Positions 34,634 to 43,880 of a stretch of 56,356 nt of DNA are shown piece by piece. The notes beneath the pieces were generated by a model, which was not told the DNA's origin, ran no database searches, and worked only from the letters and a program-made list of their open reading frames with translations. Source of the stretch: Alicyclobacillus suci (GTDB taxonomy: Bacteria > Bacillota > Bacilli > Alicyclobacillales > Alicyclobacillaceae). The position numbers and the translations under genes are program-made. The stretch covers positions 1 to 56,356 of the forward strand of contig NZ_JAFMTW010000023.1 in NCBI RefSeq assembly GCF_017329615.1, given 5' to 3'. Position 1 is the first letter of the stretch. Every line of letters begins with the position of its first letter.

Positions 34634-35383
34634 CTAAACGTCATAGCCTGTACGAACAATACTCATTTTCATTTTTCCGGTATTTACAAATGCACACGTG
34701 ATAGCCACTGGGTTATGTTCTAACTGGAAATAGTGTGCGTGCTTCAGCAAAAGCAAGGGACGCCCCACATCCACATGAAGTTGGCCTGCAAGATAATCAC
34801 ACGCAATCGCTGGTAGAATCTCTGCTACGGAATAAGCAATCTGCTCACCCATGTTTAACCTCGCCATTGCATAAATCGACTCACCCGGCTCCAAATCGTG
34901 CTTCTCCATATCCGACCAATTGCGAAATATAAAATCAATCGCCAAAATAATCGGACAATCATCCCCAAAAAAATGCCGCTTCACGGCGCGATACGTACCA
35001 TCTCCCATACACTCACTGCGTACAAATCTGCGACCGATGTCACCAATGTCGCTCGCGTCATCGAACGCCCTTTGGCCCATATCGACCGCTCGAGTCGTTG
35101 CCTCATACCCCGCTTCCTCAATCATCGTCAAGAATGGCTTCCCTTCAATCAAATTGCCAGTCTGTCGAACCGCCCCAACATTTACAAACGTTCCTTTCCC
35201 ATGCAGCCGATTCACGATTCCCTCTTTTTGAAGGGCCGCCACACTCGCTCGAATGGTCTCCCGACTCACCCCCAATTGATGTGCCAAGTCCGGCTCTGAA
35301 GGAAGTTTTGAGACACCTTGCCGAACCGCATCCAAAATCATTGCTCGCAGTTTTTGCTTCACCATTAAGACAGAACTATCCAC
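34634..35383 (-). CDS. GntR family regulator, HutC/UTRA subfamily
   Basis: A 249-residue repressor. The N-terminal winged helix has SKLPSEPDLAHQLGVSRETI, then QKEGIVNRLHGKGTFVN; the C-terminal UTRA ligand domain follows. GTG at 35383 is preferred because GGAG lies seven bases upstream; the upstream TTG of the longer frame falls inside a perfect palindrome that looks like its operator. It is the first gene on the minus strand upstream of the cupin-creatininase-molybdenum hydroxylase set and probably controls it as well as itself. Confidence 0.88.
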   Translation of the reverse strand: MDSSVLMVKQKLRAMILDAVRQGVSKLPSEPDLAHQLGVSRETIRASVAALQKEGIVNRLHGKGTFVNVGAVRQTGNLIEGKPFLTMIEEAGYEATTRAVDMGQRAFDDASDIGDIGRRFVRSECMGDGTYRAVKRHFFGDDCPIILAIDFIFRNWSDMEKHDLEPGESIYAMARLNMGEQIAYSVAEILPAIACDYLAGQLHVDVGRPLLLLKHAHYFQLEHNPVAITCAFVNTGKMKMSIVRTGYDV

Positions 35384-35398
35384 GTCGCATCTCCAATG

Positions 35399-35463
35399 TT
35401 GTCGGATGTCCGACAAGTTTTTATGGTTACGTTCATTTAGTCACGATTGATTTCGCACGTCAA
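35399..35463 (-). promoter_or_regulatory. Promoter and palindromic operator of the UTRA regulator gene
   Basis: TTGTCGGA-TG-TCCGACAA at 35399-35416 is an 18-base inverted repeat with perfect eight-base arms. It lies 16 bases before the chosen GTG start. Upstream on the minus strand, TTGACG (35458-35463) and the weak -10 CTAAAT (35435-35440) are 17 bases apart, which puts the palindrome just downstream of the likely transcription start. That is a good place for autorepression. Confidence 0.55.
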
Positions 35464-35557
35464 GGGGATATGTAACGAAAGATAACGTTGTTGAATATTT
35501 TTAATCGCGTGCTGAGTAGTCTAGGGCAGTATACCTCTATGTAGAATCGACAGGATG

Positions 35558-35588
35558 AAAAAACGGCCCTTCCTGTACAGAAGGACCG
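35558..35588 (-). terminator. Intrinsic terminator after mqo
   Basis: On the minus strand CGGTCCTTC pairs with GAAGGGCCG (one G-T/A-C type irregularity) around a seven-base loop and is followed by TTTTTT (35558-35563). It lies 100 bases past the mqo stop and ends that transcript before the UTRA regulator promoter. Confidence 0.8.
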
Positions 35589-35687
35589 AAAATAGACTTA
35601 ACGTGTGCGACGCGATACGTGACTTCAGCTATTTGCCCGTTCCGGCTCATTTAGACGAAGTGCTTGCGCGGTTGATGCCTGAACTTC

Positions 35688-37127
35688 TCAGAATAAATCC
35701 GGGTGTTCCACAAGTGATACACCATAGGAAGGCACCATTTCCTTAATTTTTGGCATCCACTGGCCCATCTGTTGCGGGAAGCACCGCTCCAATACCTCAA
35801 GCATCACGTGAACTGCCGTCGAGGCGCCTGGAGAGGCCCCAAGCAATGCGGCAATTGATCCGTCCGCTGCAGTGACCACTTCCGTGCCAAATTGGAGCGT
35901 CCCTTTGCCGCCCGTTTCCGTATCCTTAATCACTTGTACGCGTTGACCTGCCACAACAACATCCCAATCTTCAAGTTTGGCGGTTGGAATAAACTCTCGC
36001 AGTTCTTGGAGACGTTTTTCATTCGATAACAGCACCTGTTGAATCAGATACTTTGTCAATGCCATCTCTTTCACGCCTGCCGCAAGCATAGTAAGGACAT
36101 TATTCGGTTTCACCGAAGCAATCAAATCAAAATACGAACCCGTTTTAAGAAACTTCGGCGAGAAGCCCGCAAATGGTCCAAACAGCAATGACCTTTTGTT
36201 GTCGATATACCGTGTATCCAAGTGTGGGACCGACATCGGCGGCGCCCCCACTTTCGCCTTACCATACACCTTGGCATGATGCTTATCGACAATCTCTGGA
36301 TTTTGACACACCATAAAGAGCCCGCTGACCGGAAACCCGCCGATATGTTTGGACTCCGGAATACGGGTTTTTTGCAGTAAAGGTAAGCTTCCCCCACCAC
36401 CGCCGATAAACACGAACTTCGCAGCGTGATATTTCATTTCACCACTGTGCGTATCACGTACCTTCAGTCTCCACAATCCGTCACTCGTGCGTTTAATGCC
36501 TTTCACAAGGTGATTGTAGTTCACTTCGACGCCATTTTCCTTGAGGTGATGGAACAAGATGCGCGTTAAAGCGCCAAAGTTGACATCCGTTCCAGAGTCA
36601 ATTTTCGTAGCCGCAATCGGTTCGCTCAATGTGCGACCTTCCATCATCAGCGGAATCCATTCCTTGAGTTTCCCAGGTTCATCAGAATATTCCATTCCTT
36701 GGAACAAGGGGTTATTCGAGAGTGCTTCAAAACGTTTTCTTAAAAACGCGACGTTTCTTTCCCCTTCTACAAAGCTCATATGGGGCAAGGGCATAATAAA
36801 ATCTTGTGGGTTCTGAATCAGGTTCTTGTTGATAAGATAGGACCAAAACTGCCTGGAAAGCTGAAACTGTTCATTAACTTTGATGGCTTTGCTAATATCC
36901 ATTGATCCGTCAGGGTTTTCGGTCGTATAGTTCAGTTCACATAGCGCGGAATGTCCCGTTCCGGCGTTGTTCCATTCGTTCGAGCTCTCTTCGCCTGGGT
37001 TCCCGAGTTTCTCGAACACTTTGATTTCCCACTCCGGTGCAAGCTCTTTCAGCAGCGCACCTAACGTTGCACTCATGATTCCGGCACCAATCAAGATTAC
37101 ATCTGTCTTCTCCGGTATTTTGCTCAT
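35688..37127 (-). CDS. mqo: Malate:quinone oxidoreductase
   Basis: A 479-residue FAD-dependent, membrane-associated enzyme that oxidises malate to oxaloacetate and reduces quinone. [20 protein letters not shown] is the FAD motif. [26 protein letters not shown] and [16 protein letters not shown] are diagnostic for Mqo, and [19 protein letters not shown] is the conserved C-terminal part. The length is normal (about 480-500). ATG follows AAGGAAG. It is monocistronic with its own terminator, and is a core metabolism gene amid accessory clusters. Confidence 0.95.
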   Translation of the reverse strand: MSKIPEKTDVILIGAGIMSATLGALLKELAPEWEIKVFEKLGNPGEESSNEWNNAGTGHSALCELNYTTENPDGSMDISKAIKVNEQFQLSRQFWSYLINKNLIQNPQDFIMPLPHMSFVEGERNVAFLRKRFEALSNNPLFQGMEYSDEPGKLKEWIPLMMEGRTLSEPIAATKIDSGTDVNFGALTRILFHHLKENGVEVNYNHLVKGIKRTSDGLWRLKVRDTHSGEMKYHAAKFVFIGGGGGSLPLLQKTRIPESKHIGGFPVSGLFMVCQNPEIVDKHHAKVYGKAKVGAPPMSVPHLDTRYIDNKRSLLFGPFAGFSPKFLKTGSYFDLIASVKPNNVLTMLAAGVKEMALTKYLIQQVLLSNEKRLQELREFIPTAKLEDWDVVVAGQRVQVIKDTETGGKGTLQFGTEVVTAADGSIAALLGASPGASTAVHVMLEVLERCFPQQMGQWMPKIKEMVPSYGVSLVEHPDLF

Positions 37128-37463
37128 TGTATTCTTCCTTATCTCTACAAAAGAATAGGCATGATCTCATTATGCGACTTTACCGCTCGGATAATAAACT
37201 CATGCTCACATGACGCATAAGTCCCGTACTCCATAGCATCTCTCGGACAAAATTCATCAATCTCTATTTTATCAAAGCCACCTTAGGGCGAAAACGTTAG
37301 CATATATGTGACTTCCTACTCCTATTAATAATAACGAAACTTCACTCAAAGTGCACCTCAACGAACCGATTACATAGTTAGGGATTATTTGGCGAGTCAG
37401 ATGATATAAATAATTCCTCTTAATGATTAAGGTGATAAGTTATTGGTAATATGACCAACAACG
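37128..37463. other. Intergenic stretch between mqo and chemoreceptor remnant
   Basis: AT-rich non-coding DNA that should hold the mqo promoter on the minus strand. A TAAAAT-like -10 is visible around 37268-37273, but no convincing -35. No repeat, RNA structure or gene is supported. Confidence 0.4.
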
Positions 37464-38025
37464 ATGGCCTCACAGCCATCGTTTTCTATTGGAAAAAAGA
37501 CAGCGGAACATCCGCGACGGGGTCATTGGGAAGGGGATATCATTGAAGGACAAAAATATCTTACAAACTACGATCCCATCCGAAACACCAACGGCCAAGT
37601 CATTGGCATGTGGTTTGTTGGAACACCGGTAGCCAGCATCAACCACATCGTAACATCTGTCCTCACTGTGATTCTGATTGCGTTGGGAATCGTCACGTTC
37701 TTATCGATTGTCGCCGTTCTATGGTTTACGAATGGATTGAAGAAACGTCTGCAAGGTATCGGTCGTGCATTAGGCGAAGCGGGTACCGGTAACTTTACGG
37801 TGACATTGGCGGATAACTCGAATGATGAAATTGGTCAGTTGACGCAGAGCTATCATCAGATGAAGAGCAGCTTGCAGCATTGGAATGCCCCTGGGTGCAT
37901 GGTTAACAGGCCTTTTGCTCCCCCACTATGGAACGAAGATGGTCATGACCGTTGCATCCATCGCAACAATCAGTTTAGGTCTGCAAGGATTTACTTGGTC
38001 TAAATATCGCCAGCTAGATGGATGA
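37464..38025 (+). pseudogene. Methyl-accepting chemotaxis protein remnant, fused to another fragment
   Basis: The middle of this stretch encodes the end of a single-Cache ligand domain (KYLTNYDPIRNTNGQVIG), one membrane helix (SVLTVILIALGIVTFLSIVA) and a HAMP linker (DNSNDEIGQLTQSYHQMK). The reading frame then leaves chemoreceptor sequence and the whole signalling domain is missing. The first 30 or so codons do not look like Cache sequence, and another frame upstream fits better, suggesting a frameshift. After the HAMP, a different frame (to TGA at 38023-38025) encodes a hydrophobic segment ending GFTWSKYRQLDG of unknown origin. This looks like a decayed, deleted chemoreceptor gene joined to another gene's tail. 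Confidence 0.7.
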
Positions 38026-38065
38026 GCTAATGCACAGATGACTATTCGGTGAAGCGTGCCAATCT

Positions 38066-38093
38066 CACACAACATCAACGGAGATGTTGTGTG
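38066..38093. repeat. Hairpin overlapping the esterase stop codon
   Basis: CACACAACATC (38066-38076) and GATGTTGTGTG (38083-38093) make an 11-bp perfect stem that includes the last codons and stop of the esterase gene. No T-run follows, so termination is uncertain; it may protect the 3' end of the mRNA. Confidence 0.45.
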
Positions 38094-38968
38094 ATGAATA
38101 GCGCGGCGCGATCCAAAGCTTGATCGGCTTCTTCTAGCACACCAGCAAACGCTTGAAAGACGTGTGGAACGTCAGCAGTAACATCGAGGATTACGTCCAC
38201 GCCTGCTGCCCGTGCTCGTTCTGCCATCTGCGTGGAGTCATCAAGCAATACCTCATTGGTTCCAACTTGGAGCAGAAGCGGCGGGAATCCAGTGAGATCA
38301 GCAAATCTTGCGGGGCTCACGAGTTCCTGATTCGGGTTCTGTCCGGCGAGATACATTGCATCCGTATAGTCAAAGCTCTCACGGGTGAAGAACGGGTCGA
38401 TTCCGGCTTTACTATCCATGCTCGCTCCGGAATGCGTCTTATCCAAGCCTGGTGAGAACGCCACCACCACAGCTGGCATCGGCAAACCAGCTGTGCGTGC
38501 CATGAGACACGTCGAGACTGCGATTCCGCCGCCAGCAGAGTCACCGGCGAACGCAATCGACGTAGCTTCGACCCCACTGTCGAGGAGTGCACAATAAGCA
38601 ACAAGCGAATCTTCCAGCGCCGCCGGAAACGGATGTTCCGGGGCAAGACGATAATCAAGCGACATCGCTCGGATACCGGTCCTACAAACAAGATTCGCAG
38701 TGAGCGACATGGCGGTTTCGGGAGAGCCGAATATGAATGATCCGCCATGGAAATAAAGAATCATTCCTGGATGAGCAGTCTGCTCAGGTTCAACAAGCAC
38801 ACTAGGGCGATGACCCAACGTCGTCTGCGTAGTCCGCACGCCCGCAGGTATCGTCATCATCGCCATCATGGCGGCAAAGTTTGCTCGCATCTCCTCAATA
38901 GTTTGTGGCTTGGACGGTCGACGGCGACGTAGCATGGCATCCACCGCCTGACGCTGCTCTCTACTCAT
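38075..38968 (-). CDS. Alpha/beta hydrolase, hormone-sensitive lipase (HSL) family esterase
   Basis: A 297-residue esterase. The oxyanion-hole motif HGGSFIFG and the nucleophile elbow AFAGDSAGGG define the HSL (family IV) carboxylesterases. The Asp (LLLQVGTNEVLLDDS region) and His (ADVPHVFQAF) of the triad are present. It hydrolyses short-chain acyl esters in the cytoplasm; no signal peptide is seen. ATG at 38968 follows GGAAAGGAAG. It is divergent from a WYL regulator whose palindromic operator lies in the 147-base gap between their start codons, so it is likely the regulated target. Confidence 0.9.
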   Translation of the reverse strand: MSREQRQAVDAMLRRRRPSKPQTIEEMRANFAAMMAMMTIPAGVRTTQTTLGHRPSVLVEPEQTAHPGMILYFHGGSFIFGSPETAMSLTANLVCRTGIRAMSLDYRLAPEHPFPAALEDSLVAYCALLDSGVEATSIAFAGDSAGGGIAVSTCLMARTAGLPMPAVVVAFSPGLDKTHSGASMDSKAGIDPFFTRESFDYTDAMYLAGQNPNQELVSPARFADLTGFPPLLLQVGTNEVLLDDSTQMAERARAAGVDVILDVTADVPHVFQAFAGVLEEADQALDRAALFITQHLR

Positions 38969-39072
38969 AAATACCCACTTCCTTTCCAAACGAATATGCA
39001 GCCAGTAACACAAACGAAATCTTGTTTTCCTCCATTCTCTCGCCCTGCCCGCTGCTCATTCGTAGTGTAGAA

Positions 39073-39100
39073 TATAATAGTGACAAAACATGTCACTATT
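39073..39100. promoter_or_regulatory. -10 box and 25-base operator of the WYL regulator
   Basis: AATAGTGACA-AAACA-TGTCACTATT (39076-39100) is a perfect ten-base inverted repeat with a five-base spacer. Its left end overlaps TATAAT (39073-39078), the likely -10 of the WYL gene. YafY/WYL regulators are known to use TGACA...TGTCA-type sites. Binding would block the regulator's own promoter and could affect the divergent esterase gene. Confidence 0.7.
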
Positions 39101-39115
39101 ATTGAGGTGAGCTCC

Positions 39116-40090
39116 ATGAGTAAATCGAGACGTCTGATTGAATTGATGATGGCCGTGAATCGAAAACGAAAATTCACAATCAAAGAACTCGCAGAGGAAT
39201 TTGGCGTATCGACGCGAACCATGCTACGTGATTTGCAAGAATTGAGTGGAATGGGTGTGCCCCTATACTCCGAAGTTGGCGTGGGAGGTGGATACCGGGT
39301 GCTTACGGAGCGAAGCCTTCCACCAATTTCCTTTACAGAAAACGAGGCATTCTCAATATTCTTTGCATGCCACGCATTAAGACACTACAGTTCGCTTCCC
39401 TTCAAGGCATCCGCAGAATCTGCACTCCGGAAGTTCTTCGCGTATTTACCGGATGATATGAAAAATCGAATCGATGAAATGCGACACCGTGTTGACTTCT
39501 TTACACGTAAACGCCCGCAACAAGCCGCCTACCTTGAGATATTGCTTCAAGCATCCATTGAAAAACTACCGGTAACCATTCAGTATGGCATTCGGGCAGA
39601 TGAAACCATACTCAGGACCATACAGCCCATCGGAATATACGCAGATGATGGATACTGGTTTTGCCCAGCCTACTGCTATCTGCGACAGGCATATCGGCTG
39701 TTCCGAGTGGATCGTATATGGTCAGCCACCATAGCGGATTCCCAAACGATTTCAGCCCCTGTTAATGTCGACAAGGTGAATTTATCGAACTTTGGACTTT
39801 ATTTTCAAAGCGAATTAGAAAGTATGGATGTCAAAGTGAAACTGTCAGAAAAAGGAATTGATTTATTCCACGATAGGAGCTGGCTGTTCCCATGGGGGAA
39901 ACTCAGTGTATCTGATGCCGGGATAGGTATCCTCAAGGCACGAATGCTTGCCTCGGAAATACCATTTTTCGCTGAATACTTTTTCTCATTTGGAGCGGAA
40001 GCAGTCGTGCTTCAACCGAAAGAACTGAAAGACGCTGTCAAATCAAAGTTGATCAACACTTTGGCAGCATATGATAACCCAAACGCCTAA
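39116..40090 (+). CDS. YafY-type HTH and WYL domain transcriptional regulator
   Basis: A 324-residue regulator. The N-terminal HTH_11 domain has MMAVNRKRKFTIKELAEEFG, then STRTMLRDLQEL and GGGYRVL at the wing. The WYL domain is in the middle (GIYADDGYWFCPAYCYLRQ, FRVDRIW), followed by a WCX-type C-terminus. ATG at 39116 follows TTGAGGTGA; the longer frame begins inside the operator. The WYL domain is thought to sense ligands, including nucleic acid derivatives. It is divergent from the esterase gene. Confidence 0.9.
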   Translation: MSKSRRLIELMMAVNRKRKFTIKELAEEFGVSTRTMLRDLQELSGMGVPLYSEVGVGGGYRVLTERSLPPISFTENEAFSIFFACHALRHYSSLPFKASAESALRKFFAYLPDDMKNRIDEMRHRVDFFTRKRPQQAAYLEILLQASIEKLPVTIQYGIRADETILRTIQPIGIYADDGYWFCPAYCYLRQAYRLFRVDRIWSATIADSQTISAPVNVDKVNLSNFGLYFQSELESMDVKVKLSEKGIDLFHDRSWLFPWGKLSVSDAGIGILKARMLASEIPFFAEYFFSFGAEAVVLQPKELKDAVKSKLINTLAAYDNPNA

Positions 40091-40262
40091 GATTTGGAAT
40101 GTACCGATACATGTTCGAGCATTTGAGGATACAGTGTGTTCATCAAATCATTGCTGACTTTGTGTCATATTGATAGTTTCAATACAATGACAAAAGCGAC
40201 TACTAAACTTAAGCTGGCTACCCCACGTTTTCGCCACTTTACTCGCGTGAATTTTATGGTAA

Positions 40263-40826
40263 TTATACCAGGTCTAAGGGACGATAGGGTTTCGCTGGTA
40301 AACGGACGCGAATCGGCTCCCCAACCAAGACTTCTCCGGCAGTTAACACGATGCCCATTACGCCAGCCTTGCGGATGAGGGTTCCGTTTTCATCGTGATC
40401 TAACACAGCACTCAACAGTCCCGACTGAAAGTTGTCTATTTGTGCACAGGGATTTCGGAGTCCCGTAATCTCCACAATCGCTTGCTGGCCAATGTACAGC
40501 TTTGTTCCAGATGGCAAGCCCAATAAGTTTATCCCACGAGTCGTAATGTTCTCGCCCATTTGCCCAGGCTCAATGCAAAAGCCCCCACTTCGTAATTCAT
40601 CAAACAACTCCGAATGAATGAGATGAACCTGACGAAGGTTAGGTTGAGTCGGGTCTTGTGCCACTCGCGAACGATGCTTTACGGTCGTTCCCATATGCGC
40701 ATCGCCTTCGACACCTAACCCTGCTAGAAGTCGAATAGACGGGACCGGTCGTTTACTAAACGTATGCGTTACACTCAGGCTGACTGACACAACTTCCCCG
40801 ACTTGAGATGCAAAATCGCTAGCCAT
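40263..40826 (-). CDS. MOSC domain protein
   Basis: A 187-residue MOSC (molybdenum cofactor sulfurase C-terminal) domain protein of the YiiM-like group. Typical parts are RLLAGLGVEGDAHMGTTVKH near residue 35, EPGQMGENITTRGI, and the cofactor-binding Cys in ITGLRNPCAQID. MOSC proteins bind sulfur-carrying molybdenum cofactor; some reduce N-hydroxylated bases. ATG follows GGAGGGG. It lies 34 bases after kynB and may be read with the kyn operon, though no functional link to tryptophan is known. A molybdenum hydroxylase cluster lies in the same window. Confidence 0.87.
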   Translation of the reverse strand: MASDFASQVGEVVSVSLSVTHTFSKRPVPSIRLLAGLGVEGDAHMGTTVKHRSRVAQDPTQPNLRQVHLIHSELFDELRSGGFCIEPGQMGENITTRGINLLGLPSGTKLYIGQQAIVEITGLRNPCAQIDNFQSGLLSAVLDHDENGTLIRKAGVMGIVLTAGEVLVGEPIRVRLPAKPYRPLDLV

Positions 40827-40860
40827 CCACTACCCCTCCATGTGTCACTGAGTCACTCCA

Positions 40861-41499
40861 TTACATGGCCCGCAGAATGGCCCGCACAGGACTGCCGTCG
40901 GCGTCTGCCAGCGGTAGTGGCAATGCGACGAGCTCGTAGTCCCCCGCAGGCACGTCGTCCAACACGAGACCCTCCAAAATGTGAATGTGATGTCTCGTAA
41001 GCGCGTGGTGGGCGGGTAGTGCTTTGCTGTCCAGCGGATCGACCGACGGAAGATCAAGTCCAAGCAGCCGCACACCACAATTCGCCAAGTACTCCGCGAG
41101 GTCTGGGTGAATTTCGGGAATCTTCTCTGGGAAAACTCGACGATCCGCCCAAGCACCGGTTCGAATTAATAGCCGGGTGACACCCTGCAAATCTATCTGC
41201 GCCACCTCGTCCACACCGATCCTCGCCACTTTTCCGCGCTCCACGTCGAGCAAATGAATCACCCGAGCAGGGCCAACATACAAATTCACGTCCAATTCCA
41301 GCACCCGCTTGCCATTTTCGTCAAAATGGAAGGGCGCATCAATATGTGTGCCCGTGTGTGTACTCATGGTAAATTGGCCAACATTGACGGACCCGCTCAT
41401 TTGCTTGGTCCACGTCAAACGATAAGAAAAAGGGGTATCCCCAGGCCAGGTCGGGACGTGACTGTCCAAGCGTTGCGAGATGTCCATCCACTTCGTCAT
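40861..41499 (-). CDS. kynB: Kynurenine formamidase
   Basis: A 212-residue metal-dependent cyclase-family enzyme that hydrolyses N-formyl-kynurenine to kynurenine and formate. [14 protein letters not shown] holds the conserved metal-binding His and Asp, and [19 protein letters not shown] is the classical start. Its ATG overlaps the kynU stop as ATGA, and GAGGTG lies eight bases upstream. It is the third gene of a kynA-kynU-kynB operon. The fold alone could fit other cyclases, but the context makes the role secure. Confidence 0.93.
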   Translation of the reverse strand: MTKWMDISQRLDSHVPTWPGDTPFSYRLTWTKQMSGSVNVGQFTMSTHTGTHIDAPFHFDENGKRVLELDVNLYVGPARVIHLLDVERGKVARIGVDEVAQIDLQGVTRLLIRTGAWADRRVFPEKIPEIHPDLAEYLANCGVRLLGLDLPSVDPLDSKALPAHHALTRHHIHILEGLVLDDVPAGDYELVALPLPLADADGSPVRAILRAM

Positions 41500-42776
41500 G
41501 CCACGACACCTCGCTTTTTCTCGTAGCGCTCGTATTGTTTCTCCGTCATGATGGCTTTCAACCGTTGTACCATATCCCATATATCTTGGAATGAGGTGTA
41601 AAGCGGAATCGGTGCAAGCCGAATGACATCCGGTGCGCGAAAGTCAGGGACGACGCCATTGTCCTTCAGCGCTTTACAAATACGTACCGCTTCCTCGTGA
41701 ATCAAGCAGACGTGGCCGCCGCGGCGGTGATGCTCCATGGGATTGCCGATAACAAAACCCATACCCGACAGTTCGCTTTCCACCAAATCCATCAGGTATT
41801 GCGTCATACGAAGCGACTTCGCACGCAATCTATCGATACCGGCCTCCACAAACATCGATAGACTGCCCATCAGTGGCGCCGCACTGAGAATATGCGGCGT
41901 CCCAATTTGATACGCCCCTGCGTGTTCTGCCGGTGTAAGTTGGTGGCTCATATCAAATTGCACATCCTTGTTCGAACTAAACCAACCCGCAAGAGCCGGA
42001 GTCCGCCCGAAGTGCCGCCGATTGACATATAGGCCCGCGACGCTGCCAGGGCCAGCATTCAAATATTTATAATTACACCACACGGCAAAATCGACTCCCC
42101 AACGCGACAGTTCGTGCGAAACAGCGCCAATCGAATGACACAAGTCAAATCCGATTGGGATGTTTCGCTCCCGAGCAGCCGCAGACAACCGCTCGATATC
42201 CAACAACTGACCGCTGCGGTAGAGAACCGACGGGAGCAAGACCAAGGCAACCTCGTCACTCATCGCGGCAATGATATCGTCCTCGTTCAACGTTCTGCCA
42301 TCCCGGCTTTTTACCTGAATGAGGTGTACTTGCGGATCTAACCCATGAAGCCGAATTTGGCTCTGTAACGCATAAATATCGGACGGAAATGTGAGTTCAT
42401 CCGCCAAAATCTTGGTACGTTTGCCCTCAGGGTGATAAAACGTGGCAACCAGTTGATGGAGGTTTGTCGTTGTTGATCCCGTCACCACCACCTCCCCATC
42501 CCCTGCCCCGACGAGGGGGGCCATCAACGCCCCAAGTTTCTCGGCGTAATAAAACCAGGGATGTTCTCCTTCCGTCCAACCGTCGATACCGTATGTGCGC
42601 CAGCTATCAAGCGCAGCGAGCAACGACTGCTCCGCGCGCTTGGACAATAATCCGAGCGAGTTTCCATCCATATAGATGGTGCCTTCTTTCAGGTAGAATT
42701 CTGCCTTATAGGAGGCTAGGACGTCTTCTCTGTCGAGTTGTTCTGCGTATGTCCGGGACGTATCTGACATTGCCAT
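41496..42776 (-). CDS. kynU: Kynureninase
   Basis: A 426-residue PLP enzyme that cleaves kynurenine to anthranilate and alanine. [20 protein letters not shown] is the N-terminal signature, [20 protein letters not shown] precedes the cofactor, and the Schiff-base Lys is in [15 protein letters not shown] at 42776 is chosen from three clustered ATGs by its eight-base spacing from GAGAGG. It is coupled to kynB by overlap and lies 61 bases after kynA. Confidence 0.95.
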   Translation of the reverse strand: MAMSDTSRTYAEQLDREDVLASYKAEFYLKEGTIYMDGNSLGLLSKRAEQSLLAALDSWRTYGIDGWTEGEHPWFYYAEKLGALMAPLVGAGDGEVVVTGSTTTNLHQLVATFYHPEGKRTKILADELTFPSDIYALQSQIRLHGLDPQVHLIQVKSRDGRTLNEDDIIAAMSDEVALVLLPSVLYRSGQLLDIERLSAAARERNIPIGFDLCHSIGAVSHELSRWGVDFAVWCNYKYLNAGPGSVAGLYVNRRHFGRTPALAGWFSSNKDVQFDMSHQLTPAEHAGAYQIGTPHILSAAPLMGSLSMFVEAGIDRLRAKSLRMTQYLMDLVESELSGMGFVIGNPMEHHRRGGHVCLIHEEAVRICKALKDNGVVPDFRAPDVIRLAPIPLYTSFQDIWDMVQRLKAIMTEKQYERYEKKRGVVA

Positions 42777-42837
42777 GCACATCGCCTCTCGTTTCTCATT
42801 TGAATGCTTACTCAAGATATGAATGCAGGATGACCGC

Positions 42838-43689
42838 TTAAAGCGCCGTGCGCAAACTCCACAACTCTGGGAAAAAGCGATGATCTAACACCCGTTTTAA
42901 ATAGGTCACCCCAGATGACCCGCCAGTCCCCTGTTTATGGCCGATGATTCGTTCGACCGTGAGCATGTGATGATAGCGCCACTGCTGCTGACGTCCTTCG
43001 ATGTCGACGAGTTTTTCGGCGAGTTCGTAGAGATCCCAATACTGATTCACATCGCGGTAAACCGTAAGCCATGCGGCTTCCACACTGGCATTTGGCTGAT
43101 AATCTTGTGACCAATCCCGCTCAAGACATGCTTTATCAATAGGCAGTCCTCGCGCTGCCAAGGCCTGAATGGACACATCGTAAATACTAGGCTCGTGAAT
43201 GGCGCGTTGAAGTTGTTCATGAAGTTCAGGCTGATGCTTGTAAACAGACAAGATATGAGGCGTCTTCAATCCGAGTGCAAACTCAATTAACCGATTTTGG
43301 TAAGACTGAAACCCGGACGAGTACCCCAATTTATCCCGGAACTGCATATACTCAGCCGGTGTCAACGTAGAAAGTACATCCCATGACTGGATTAACTGCT
43401 GCTGAATTCGGGCGACGCGTGACAGCATCTTAAAGGCAGGCTCTAAATTGTTCTCCCGAATGCAACCGATGGCGGCGTACAATTCATGTAAAATCAACTT
43501 CATCCACAATTCACTCGACTGGTGAATAATGATAAACAACATCTCATCATGGTGATCAGACAAGCGATGTTGGCTGTTCAATATGTTATCTAGTTGGAGA
43601 TAATCGCTATAGGTCATATCATTTTGAAAATCTGTGTGGATATCTTTTTCGAGTTTCGTCACTTCCTCTTCATTGCCAGTGGAATGCAC
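42838..43689 (-). CDS. kynA: Tryptophan 2,3-dioxygenase
   Basis: A 283-residue haem dioxygenase that opens the indole ring of L-tryptophan to give N-formyl-kynurenine. [40 protein letters not shown] and [16 protein letters not shown] are strongly conserved, and a [20 protein letters not shown] segment near the C-terminus contains the haem ligand His. GTG at 43689 has AGGGG seven bases upstream; the ATG at 43707 would overlap that ribosome site. It is the first gene of the kyn operon. No kynurenine monooxygenase is nearby, so the product should be anthranilate. Confidence 0.95.
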   Translation of the reverse strand: MHSTGNEEEVTKLEKDIHTDFQNDMTYSDYLQLDNILNSQHRLSDHHDEMLFIIIHQSSELWMKLILHELYAAIGCIRENNLEPAFKMLSRVARIQQQLIQSWDVLSTLTPAEYMQFRDKLGYSSGFQSYQNRLIEFALGLKTPHILSVYKHQPELHEQLQRAIHEPSIYDVSIQALAARGLPIDKACLERDWSQDYQPNASVEAAWLTVYRDVNQYWDLYELAEKLVDIEGRQQQWRYHHMLTVERIIGHKQGTGGSSGVTYLKRVLDHRFFPELWSLRTAL

Positions 43690-43819
43690 AAGGATTCCCC
43701 TCCCCATGTGTCAATAGAACAGCGCATGCAATAGATTCCCGTTGTAGTCGTTTGGAAAACGCTTAACCTACGCTTTATATGGTACGTGAATATACGTAAT
43801 AAGCAACTACCTAAGCGCA

Positions 43820-43852
43820 ACAAACAGGCCCCCGAACCGGAGGCCCGTTTGT
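43820..43852 (-). terminator. Terminator after the peptide-binding protein gene
   Basis: ACAAACAGGCC (43820-43830) pairs with GGCCCGTTTGT (43842-43852), with one mismatch, about 30 bases past the oppA-like stop. On the minus strand it reads ACAAACGGGCC...GGCCTGTTTGTTG. It separates the M42/peptide-binding unit from the kynA promoter region. Confidence 0.65.
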
Positions 43853-43880
43853 CACATAATCAGATTGTCTGGTCTGTTGC

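Noticed and set aside
37464..38003. Intact small chemotaxis protein
   Set aside because: The signalling domain is absent and both ends leave chemoreceptor sequence, so a remnant is more likely.
38041..38062. Second sigma-54 promoter (TTGGCACGC on the minus strand)
   Set aside because: The -12 TTGC element is missing at the required spacing and no gene lies suitably downstream.
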